A stretch of 5,094 nucleotides of DNA, from positions 1 to 5,094 of the forward strand of contig JBHHZI010000201.1 of assembly GCA_046757965.1 (NCBI GenBank). The letters are read 5' to 3'. Positions within the stretch are counted from its first letter, which is position 1. Every line of letters starts with the position of its first letter. The position numbers were made by a program, and so were the translations under genes. Of the stretch, positions 1-5,094 are shown in pieces. This stretch comes from JBHHZI01 sp046757965. Lineage in GTDB: Bacteria > Acidobacteriota > Polarisedimenticolia > SMYD01. The notes below the pieces were generated by a model that saw only the letters and a list, made by a program, of their open reading frames with translations, searched no databases and was not told the origin of the DNA.

Positions 1-1374
1 CTGCGCTACCAGTCGGCCGAGGACATCCAGACGGCGCTGGCGAAGGTCGGTGAGACGGTCGAGGTTCCCCGAGGAGACAGTCAGCCCTCCGTGGCCGTCC
101 TGCCGTTCGTCGACATGAGTTCCGAGAAGGATCACGACTACTTCTGCGAGGGACTGGCCGAGGAACTCATCAACGCCCTGGCCGGGGTCGACGGGCTCTC
201 GGTGGCGTCGCGCACGTCGGCGTTCCGGTTCAAGGGCGCCCAGTCGGACATTCGTGAGATCGGCCGCCGTCTCGGGGTGGGCACGGTGCTGGAAGGCAGC
301 GTGCGCAAGGCGGGCAACCAGGTGCGGATCGGTGTCCAGCTCGTCAACATCGAGGATGGGTACCATCTCTGGTCGAACCGCTACGACCGCGAGCTGAAGG
401 ATGTCTTCGCCATTCAGGACGAGATCGCCCAGAACATCGTCGAGGCATTACAGGGCACATTGACGCCGAAGGTCAAGAAGAAGGTCGCCAAGGAAGCGCC
501 GGCGGATGTGCAGGCGTATGACTACTATCTGAAGGGACGGAAGTATTTCTACGAGTTCCGCGCGAAGGGTTTCGAGCTGGCCCGGCAGATGTTTGCGCGG
601 GCCATCGTCATCGACGATCGCTACTCCCGGGCCTACGCGGGCGTGGCGGACTGCTGCTCCATTCTCTACGCGTACTTCGACTCCAGCGACGCCAACCTGC
701 AGGAGGCGGACACGGCCTCGCGCAAGGCGGTGGAGATCGATCCGACCGATGCCGAGGCCCACGCCTCGCGCGGTCTGGCTCTTTCCCTGCAGAGCCGCTA
801 CGAGGACGCCGAGGCGGAGTTCACGAGGGCCATCGAGCTCAACCCGAAGCTGTACGAGGCGCACTATTTCTACGGACGGGCCCTGTTCTCCCAGGGCGAG
901 CATGAGCGGGCCGCCGCGCAGTTCGAGGAGGCCTGCAAGGTGAACCCGGAGGACTATCAGGCGCCCATTCATCTGGCACAGACCTACCTGAAGCTCGGGA
1001 GGCGCGCCTATGCCGCCGCCAACCTCCGCAAGGCTGTCGAGGCGGCCAAGAAACATCTGTCGTTCAACGCCGATGATGCCCGCGCCCTCTACCTGGGGGC
1101 CGGCGGTCTGGTGGAGCTGGGAGAGCTGGAACTGGCGAAGCAGTGGATGGCCCGGGCGCTGGAGATCGACCCCGATGATGCCCTGGTGCTGTACAACGTG
1201 GCCTGTATCCACTCGCAGCTGGGCGAGTGCGACGAGTCGCTGGACTGCCTGGAGCGTTCGGTGGGAAGTGCGCAGGGAGAGCAGTCCCTGAGCTGGATCC
1301 GGAACGACCCGTACTTCGACCCCGTGCGCGAGCACCCGCGCTACAAGGCACTCTTCGCGGCACGGAAGCCCTGA
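1..1374 (+). CDS. Ser/Thr protein kinase with TolB-like and TPR domains, C-terminal part (5' end outside window)
   Basis: The frame is open from base 1, so the start lies upstream; 457 residues are visible. Residues 1-16 (LRYQSAEDIQTALAKV) resemble the last helix of a Hanks-type kinase fold (subdomain XI, with its conserved Arg at residue 2), so the catalytic lobe should lie to the left. A short hydrophilic linker follows. Residues about 31-155 match the TolB-like domain often fused to such kinases: VAVLPF, then EGLAEELINAL, GVGTVLEGSVRK, YHLWSNRYDRE and VFAIQDEIA. Residues about 166-430 form a TPR array, with helix-turn repeats ending in ID/LNP/VNP/IDP turns. The end (WIRNDPYFDPVREHPRYKAL, from residue 432) is the usual tail of this family. 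There is no transmembrane segment in the visible part, so this part is probably cytoplasmic. By family it phosphorylates Ser/Thr, with the TPRs binding partners; the substrate is unknown. A GTG at 91 could be mistaken for the start, but the kinase remnant before it argues against that. Confidence 0.9.
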   Translation: MRYQSAEDIQTALAKVGETVEVPRGDSQPSVAVLPFVDMSSEKDHDYFCEGLAEELINALAGVDGLSVASRTSAFRFKGAQSDIREIGRRLGVGTVLEGSVRKAGNQVRIGVQLVNIEDGYHLWSNRYDRELKDVFAIQDEIAQNIVEALQGTLTPKVKKKVAKEAPADVQAYDYYLKGRKYFYEFRAKGFELARQMFARAIVIDDRYSRAYAGVADCCSILYAYFDSSDANLQEADTASRKAVEIDPTDAEAHASRGLALSLQSRYEDAEAEFTRAIELNPKLYEAHYFYGRALFSQGEHERAAAQFEEACKVNPEDYQAPIHLAQTYLKLGRRAYAAANLRKAVEAAKKHLSFNADDARALYLGAGGLVELGELELAKQWMARALEIDPDDALVLYNVACIHSQLGECDESLDCLERSVGSAQGEQSLSWIRNDPYFDPVREHPRYKALFAARKP

Positions 1375-1379
1375 CCTCC

Positions 1380-1407
1380 TTGCCAGCGCGGCGGGGGGTG
1401 ATATCCT
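1380..1407 (+). promoter_or_regulatory. Candidate sigma70-type promoter with extended -10, upstream of the MEDS gene
   Basis: TTGCCA at 1380-1385 matches the -35 consensus at 5 of 6 positions. After a 16-base spacer, TATCCT at 1402-1407 matches the -10 at 4 of 6. A TG at 1399-1400 sits one base before the -10, giving the extended TGnTATCCT form. The -35 begins five bases after the kinase stop codon. The predicted start of transcription is near 1413-1415, leaving a leader of about 30 bases before the ATG at 1445. This is a motif match only, and the host's sigma factor preferences are unknown. Confidence 0.5.
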
Positions 1408-1413
1408 CCGCCG
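1389..1413. repeat. GC-rich inverted repeat (possible hairpin) between kinase and MEDS genes
   Basis: Bases 1389-1398 pair with 1404-1413 to form a 10-bp stem (eight Watson-Crick pairs, two G-U) around the 5-base loop TGATA. No T-run follows, so it does not look like a standard intrinsic terminator, though it could still slow or end kinase transcription. It overlaps the candidate -10 element: the loop carries the TG and the right arm carries most of TATCCT. It could therefore be an operator, a structured 3' end of the kinase mRNA, or chance pairing in G-rich DNA. Confidence 0.4.
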
Positions 1414-1444
1414 AACCATCCGGGGGCGGGGGATTTGCACATCC

Positions 1445-2017
1445 ATGACACTCTCTAGGGCTGACGATGTCCTCCTGGCGGAGGACTGTCCCTACCACAT
1501 CAACATCGTTTACAGAAGCGACGGCTTTCTCGTCAGCAACGTGGGCACGTTCCTGTACGCTGCCCTGGCCCGTGGCGGGGCGGCGATTGCCATCGCCACC
1601 GGCCTCCACCTGGATGGCCTGGCGCGGGAGCTGGCCGGGCGGGGTCTCGACCTGACCGCCTTGCGACGCGAGGAGCGGTACTTCGTGCTGGATGCGGTAG
1701 CCCTGTACGAGCGGTTCACGACGCACGGCGTTCTCGACGAGGAGCGCGCGGCATCGATCGTGCGAGACATCCTCGACCGGGCCCGGTGGGCCACGCGGCC
1801 GGTGAGCCTTTATGGCGAGGTCGTGGGCCTGTTCGCCGAGCGCCATGATCTGGTCGGCGCCGCCCGCCTCGAAGATCTATGGGACCTCATGCTCGAGGAA
1901 CGGCCCCATGCGGCCCTGTGCGGTTATCCCGGACAGGTGTTTCGCGGCGCGACGCAGCGGCGCAAGCTGCAGATGCTGTGTGCCTGGCACAAGCACACCA
2001 TCCGGAGCCGCAGCTGA
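1445..2017 (+). CDS. Stand-alone MEDS-domain sensory protein
   Basis: The 190-residue product looks like a full MEDS domain (methanogen/methylotroph DcmR sensory domain) and little else. The signs are an N-terminal HINIVYRS (His18) at the usual H-I-x-x-x-Y position, a helix plus a strand (AAIAIATG) where the family has its 'W-V-x-P' type strand, and LRREERYFVLDAVALYERF as the middle strand and helix. They continue with the late LEDLWDLML helix, the LCGYP strand (Cys159-Pro162) and a closing LCAWHKH helix (Cys179, His182). MEDS domains are usually joined to histidine kinases or DNA-binding domains; here no output domain follows, so it must act through a partner if it signals. It is probably cytoplasmic, with no signal peptide or membrane segment. 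The ligand is unknown. The ATG is preceded by a G-rich GGGGGA at 1428-1433, 11 bases away, which is a loose Shine-Dalgarno. The gene likely uses the promoter at 1380-1407 and may be co-transcribed with the gene 48 bases downstream. Confidence 0.82.
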   Translation: MTLSRADDVLLAEDCPYHINIVYRSDGFLVSNVGTFLYAALARGGAAIAIATGLHLDGLARELAGRGLDLTALRREERYFVLDAVALYERFTTHGVLDEERAASIVRDILDRARWATRPVSLYGEVVGLFAERHDLVGAARLEDLWDLMLEERPHAALCGYPGQVFRGATQRRKLQMLCAWHKHTIRSRS

Positions 2018-2053
2018 GCCATCGCGACCACACACCCGTCACTCACTGACCGC

Positions 2054-2060
2054 AGGAGAG
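2054..2060 (+). promoter_or_regulatory. Shine-Dalgarno fixing the start of the propeller-pseudoesterase gene
   Basis: AGGAGAG lies five bases (seven from the AGGAG core) before the ATG at 2066. This is the strongest ribosome binding site in the window. Together with the signal peptide that follows directly, it settles the start codon. Confidence 0.8.
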
Positions 2061-2065
2061 CACGC

Positions 2066-4492
2066 ATGCTGCCACGACGTCTGAACAGCTGTCTTCTGAT
2101 CCTGTTCGCGGCGGCGGCGAGCCATTCCGTCGCCCGGGGGGACGCCGGATGGCCCGGCCTGCGAGGGCCCGACAAGACCGGCGCGGTCAACGGCCGGCTC
2201 ATCGATGGAGATACGGCCGGGCTGTCCGTCGCCTGGAAGCGGGATCTGGGGGCAGGCTACTCGGCGCCGGTGGTGGGCGCCGGTCGGGTGATGGCCATGT
2301 TCGCGGCCGGCGAGGACGATGTGCTGGCGGCATTCGATGTGAACAGTGGCGACGAACTGTGGCGCTACCGGGTCGGCAAGACGCACGCCGGGCACAGCGG
2401 TTCTCACGACGGCCCGATCTCGACACCGCTGCTGGCCGCAGGGCGCGTGTTCGGGCTGGGGGCCTGGGGCGACCTCTTCGCGGTCGATGCCGCGACCGGA
2501 AAACCGGTCTGGGCCAAGCACGCCGTGGAGGACTTCTCGGCGAAGGCGCCGTTCTATGGGTTTGCCACCGCGCCGATCCTGGTGGACGGCGTGCTGGTCG
2601 TGGAGGTCGGCGCGCCGGAGGGCAAGGCCATCGTCGGGCTCGATCCCGAGAATGGTGCAGTGAAGTGGACCGTCGGCGACGACGGAGTGAACTACCAGTC
2701 TCCCATCGCCGGCACCATCGCCGGGAGGAGGCAGGTGGTGGCCGTCACCGACAACCGGCTGTATGGCATCGACGCTCGCACGGGGGAGACGCTGTGGAGC
2801 ACCGAACACGGCGGCGATGCGAGGGCCATGGGTGGAGGCACGATCGTGCCGGTGCCGGCCGGCGAGGGGCGTTTCTTTCTGATGAACCGCATCGACTCAT
2901 CGACGATGTTCCAGGTCACAGCCGCTGCCGAGGGAGGCTACGAGGTGGCCTCGTTGTGGGCGAACCGTGCCATCAGTCGCAGCTATGTGCCGCCGGTCTA
3001 TCACGGTGGCTTTCTCTACGGCATCAGCGGCCGCATCTTGACCTGCGTCGATGCGGCCACTGGTGAGATGAAGTGGCGTTCCCGTCCGCCAGGCGATGGG
3101 TTCCTGACCATGGTCGGCCAGCAGCTCATCGTCATGACCAAGCCCGGCAGCCTCCACCTGGCGACGATATCGCCGGACGGCTATCACGAGATGTCGAGGA
3201 TTGACCTGTTCGACGAGCACTCGTGGTCCGAGGTGGCGATCGCGTCAGGACATCTGTTCGCCCGCAGCATGGGCCACCTGGCCCGGGTGGACGTGACCTC
3301 GTCGGGCAGGAGGGCCGAGGCTGCCGGCACCTGGCTGGCGTCGACCGATTTCGGTCGCTTTCTGACGAGTCTGTCGGCCGGCGAAGACCAGGCGGAGCGC
3401 ATCGACGCGTACCTCGCCCGGCAGAAGACCTTCCCCATCGTCGAGGGTAGCGATGTCGTGCACTTCATCTACCGTGGCGAGGCGGAGGACATGGGCATCG
3501 TCGGCGACATGATCGGTTTTCGGCGCGAGGACCCGATGCAGCGCGTGGCCGGGACCGACCTGTTCTACTACTCCATCCGACTCGAGCCGGACGCCGCGGT
3601 CACCTATGGCTTCATCAAGGATTACGGCGAACCGATCCCGGACCCGCGCAATCCGATCGGCGCTGACGGTCTGTTCGGCAAGGTGTCGTGGCTCGCCATG
3701 CCCGCGTGGCAGCCGCCCGGGTTCATCGGTGAGGCGGCAGAGGGGACGCAAGGGCGCCTGGAGAGTGTGACATGGGAGCGGGAGGTCGCCTCCCGTCTCG
3801 GTGATGACGAGAAGACGGTCAAGCAGGAATGGACCGCGCAGGTCTACCTGCCGGCCGGGTTCGACCCGACATCCTCCCGCCGGTATCCCACGCTCTATGT
3901 CCACGACGGCGGAGAGGCACTGGACAAGGGCATGATGCGCCAGTCGCTGGACAACCTGATCGGCTCGGCGGTCGAGCCTCTCATCGCGGTGTTCGTGTTG
4001 CCGCCGGCGACCGATTCTCCGTTCGGTGCCATGGGTCCGGCCGGGCCCTACGCCGAGATGCTGGCGAACGACCTGGTGCCACTCATCGACTCACGCTATC
4101 CCACGGTGCGCGATGCGCGCGGTCGAGCCACCTTCGGGACGGGTAACGGCGGTGCCGCGGCGGTGGTCAGTGCTTTCCAGCACCCCGAGGTGTTCGGGCG
4201 GCTCGGCAGCCAGTCGGCGTTCCTCTTCGACATGCCGATGGACAAGATGCTGGCCGAGCATGATGTGCCGCCGCCGCTGTCCATCTTCATGGAATGGGGA
4301 ACGTACGACATGCGGTCTCCTCACGAGGCCTGGGACATGGTGCGCGAGAATCGCCAGGCCTGGGAATTCTTGCGGTCGGCCGGCTACCGGCCGGCGGGCG
4401 GCGAGGTGCCCGAGGGACAGGGCTGGGCGTGCTGGCGAGCCCACACCGACGAGATGCTGGCGGCGCTGTTCCCCCTGCGACCGCCGGCCTGA
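2066..4492 (+). CDS. Exported PQQ-like beta-propeller fused to a degenerate Fes/esterase-D-type domain
   Basis: The product has 808 residues. Residues 1 to about 23 are a Sec signal peptide: positive MLPRR, hydrophobic CLLILFAAAA, likely cut near SVA/RG. The mature start, WPGLRGPDKTG, is the usual opening of PQQ-like propeller proteins. Five repeats of the form D-x-x-(T/S/N)-G-x-x-x-W begin at D91, D141, D193, D236 and D329, giving a propeller over about 28-420. There is no vicinal Cys pair as in quinoprotein dehydrogenases, so this part is probably a binding scaffold. Residues about 455-545 (VVHFIYRGEA, then FYYSIRLEPDAAVTYGF) resemble the E-set domain that precedes Fes-type esterases. Residues about 570-805 resemble a PF00756-type hydrolase: TAQVYLPAGF, YPTLYVHDGG (607-616), NDLVPLIDSRYPT, HPEVFGRLGSQSAF, EWGTYD and WACWR. 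The nucleophile elbow G-x-S-x-G reads GTGNG with Gly693, and the usual G-H-D-W reads GQGW with Gln785, so ester hydrolysis is unlikely. The location is periplasmic or extracellular. It lies 48 bases after the MEDS gene, perhaps in one operon. The fold assignment is firm; the function is unknown. Confidence 0.85.
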   Translation: MLPRRLNSCLLILFAAAASHSVARGDAGWPGLRGPDKTGAVNGRLIDGDTAGLSVAWKRDLGAGYSAPVVGAGRVMAMFAAGEDDVLAAFDVNSGDELWRYRVGKTHAGHSGSHDGPISTPLLAAGRVFGLGAWGDLFAVDAATGKPVWAKHAVEDFSAKAPFYGFATAPILVDGVLVVEVGAPEGKAIVGLDPENGAVKWTVGDDGVNYQSPIAGTIAGRRQVVAVTDNRLYGIDARTGETLWSTEHGGDARAMGGGTIVPVPAGEGRFFLMNRIDSSTMFQVTAAAEGGYEVASLWANRAISRSYVPPVYHGGFLYGISGRILTCVDAATGEMKWRSRPPGDGFLTMVGQQLIVMTKPGSLHLATISPDGYHEMSRIDLFDEHSWSEVAIASGHLFARSMGHLARVDVTSSGRRAEAAGTWLASTDFGRFLTSLSAGEDQAERIDAYLARQKTFPIVEGSDVVHFIYRGEAEDMGIVGDMIGFRREDPMQRVAGTDLFYYSIRLEPDAAVTYGFIKDYGEPIPDPRNPIGADGLFGKVSWLAMPAWQPPGFIGEAAEGTQGRLESVTWEREVASRLGDDEKTVKQEWTAQVYLPAGFDPTSSRRYPTLYVHDGGEALDKGMMRQSLDNLIGSAVEPLIAVFVLPPATDSPFGAMGPAGPYAEMLANDLVPLIDSRYPTVRDARGRATFGTGNGGAAAVVSAFQHPEVFGRLGSQSAFLFDMPMDKMLAEHDVPPPLSIFMEWGTYDMRSPHEAWDMVRENRQAWEFLRSAGYRPAGGEVPEGQGWACWRAHTDEMLAALFPLRPPA

Positions 4493-4596
4493 GTCTCCCG
4501 TGGCATGACGGCGAGCTGCATGCACCGGTGGAATACGCAGGTTGTCGCCCTACGTTGTGACCCATACGGAGGGCCGCCGCACACGGCCGATGGATC
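4493..4596. other. Non-coding spacer before the FHA gene
   Basis: This stretch of 104 bases carries no supported gene. It contains the 8-base palindrome TGCATGCA (4517-4524) and a weak stem, GGCCG (4572-4576) with CGGCC (4584-4588), just before the FHA start. I see no T-run terminator and no convincing -35/-10 pair. The best attempt, TTGTCG at 4542 with TACGGA at 4565, has a poor -10. The FHA gene may have its own promoter here, but I cannot point to it. Confidence 0.4.
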
Positions 4597-5094
4597 ATGC
4601 CAGGGAGTGTGACGACATCCAGCACCCCCTCCGACGCGGCCACTCCGGCGCGGCCTCCGGTTCCGGTGATCGTTCACCTGTCCGGTCGCATGCGCGGCCG
4701 GACACAGCGTCTGGGTGGCGACACGCTGCGTATCGGCGCCGGGGAGCAGGCACAGGTCCGGCTGGACCGGTGTGAGATCACCTGTTGCGGGGAAGGTGCG
4801 GAAGGGCCGTCGTCGAGGTTCGACGTGGTTGCGACGCTGCAGCGACGGGGCGCCTCGTACCGCATGGCGGCAACCCCGGGGACGGCGATCTGGGTCAACG
4901 GCGAGCGGGCCACCGACATGGTGCTGGCCAGCGGCGACGTGATCGAGATCGGACAGGGTGGGCCGCTGCTGCGCTTCCGTCTGTATGCACCGGGCTCGCG
5001 TGCGTACAAGACGCTCGGGGAGGCGTTCGCGGACTGCGTGGATTGCGCGCGCAAGGCCGACACGCGGCTGGCCCGCCGGACCGGTCTGGTGGTC
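4597..5094 (+). CDS. FHA-domain protein, N-terminal part (3' end outside window)
   Basis: 166 residues are visible and the frame is open to the right edge. After a Pro/Ala/Ser/Thr-rich leader (1 to about 22), residues about 23-130 read as an FHA beta-sandwich: VIVHLSGRMRG, LRIGAGEQAQVRL, a loop, VVATLQRRGASYRM, IWVNGERA (Asn101-Gly102) and LASGDVIEIGQGGPLLRFRL. FHA domains bind phosphothreonine peptides, which suits a Ser/Thr kinase gene 3.2 kb upstream. The usual contact residues look changed: the Arg after IG is Ala48, and the Ser-x-x-His positions fall on Phe75 and Val78. The segment RLYAPGSRAYKTLGEAFADCVDCARKAD after the domain resembles FHA proteins whose C-terminal part is a trypsin-like protease; this is from memory and the part lies outside the window. 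The start is uncertain. ATG 4597 is chosen, with only a weak upstream GGA. GTG 4609 is the alternative, but its AGGGAG (4602-4607) is too close. The frame is closed by a TGA at 4558. Confidence 0.75.
   Translation, partial: MPGSVTTSSTPSDAATPARPPVPVIVHLSGRMRGRTQRLGGDTLRIGAGEQAQVRLDRCEITCCGEGAEGPSSRFDVVATLQRRGASYRMAATPGTAIWVNGERATDMVLASGDVIEIGQGGPLLRFRLYAPGSRAYKTLGEAFADCVDCARKADTRLARRTGLVV

Noticed and set aside
91..93. GTG as the start of the TolB-TPR gene
   Set aside because: The same frame is open to base 1 and encodes a kinase-like last helix (RYQSAEDI) just upstream, so the GTG is more likely an internal Val codon.
1390..1432. G-runs as a possible G-quadruplex
   Set aside because: There are only three long G-runs with an uneven, long loop between the first and second; the fourth run is too short to support the claim.
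448..1446. Long open frame on the - strand (332 codons) opposite the kinase/TPR gene
   Set aside because: It lies opposite a clearly recognised TolB-TPR protein. Its translation shows no known domain, and such antisense frames are expected in high-G+C DNA where stop codons are rare.
1064..1846. Open frame on the - strand (260 codons) spanning the end of the kinase gene and most of the MEDS gene
   Set aside because: Its product is low-complexity and Arg/Pro/Gly-rich, it crosses the promoter-bearing gap, and it lies opposite recognised genes.
2039..2809. Open frame on the - strand (256 codons) opposite the propeller
   Set aside because: No recognisable motif and opposite a strongly supported gene; an antisense shadow.
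3245..3904. Open frame on the - strand (219 codons) opposite the E-set and esterase segments
   Set aside because: No recognisable motif and opposite a continuous, domain-bearing gene.
4377..4393. Perfect 7-bp inverted repeat CGGCCGG-CTA-CCGGCCG
   Set aside because: It lies inside the coding sequence (Ser-Ala-Gly-Tyr-Arg-Pro-Ala region), about 100 bases before the stop, with no T-run. In GC-rich DNA this is probably chance.
4501..4520. TGGCATG followed by CTGCA resembling a sigma54 promoter
   Set aside because: The spacing between the GG and the downstream GC elements does not fit the strict -24/-12 arrangement.
4542..4775. ATG-initiated + strand frame of 77 codons before and into the FHA gene
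   Set aside because: It overlaps the recognised FHA frame out of phase, has an Arg/Gly/Ser-rich product with no motif, and has no clear ribosome binding site.

Overview
The window is high-G+C bacterial DNA (well above 60% G+C by eye). It is densely coded, and every gene I can support is on the + strand. The gene types are a Hanks-type Ser/Thr kinase with TolB-like and TPR domains, a MEDS sensory protein, an exported PQQ-like beta-propeller, and an FHA protein. Such signalling-rich gene sets are common in Acidobacteriota, Planctomycetota, Myxococcota-type deltaproteobacteria and some environmental Gammaproteobacteria. The sequence alone does not let me choose between them. I see no mobile element, tRNA, rRNA or CRISPR array.

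Layout. (1) Positions 1-1374 hold the C-terminal part of a kinase gene that begins left of the window: the last helix of the kinase fold, a TolB-like domain and a TPR array. (2) The 70-base gap at 1375-1444 holds a good candidate sigma70-type promoter with an extended -10, overlapped by a GC-rich inverted repeat. (3) Positions 1445-2017 encode a stand-alone MEDS-domain protein. (4) After 48 bases, and behind a clear Shine-Dalgarno, 2066-4492 encodes an 808-residue exported protein. It has a signal peptide, a PQQ-like beta-propeller with five visible D-x-x-(T/S/N)-G-x-x-x-W repeats, an E-set-like segment, and a C-terminal Fes/esterase-D-type alpha/beta-hydrolase domain. That hydrolase domain appears to have lost both its nucleophile serine and its catalytic histidine. 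(5) After about 100 non-coding bases, 4597-5094 encodes the N-terminal part of an FHA-domain protein that runs off the right edge. Its phosphothreonine-contact residues also look degenerate.

How the parts may work together is inference. A cytoplasmic Ser/Thr kinase, a ligand- or redox-type sensory protein and an FHA protein suggest a signalling neighbourhood, with an exported, probably non-catalytic, propeller-pseudoesterase among them. The kinase may form one transcription unit and the MEDS and propeller genes another, driven from the 1380-1407 promoter. The most unusual object is the propeller-pseudoesterase fusion.
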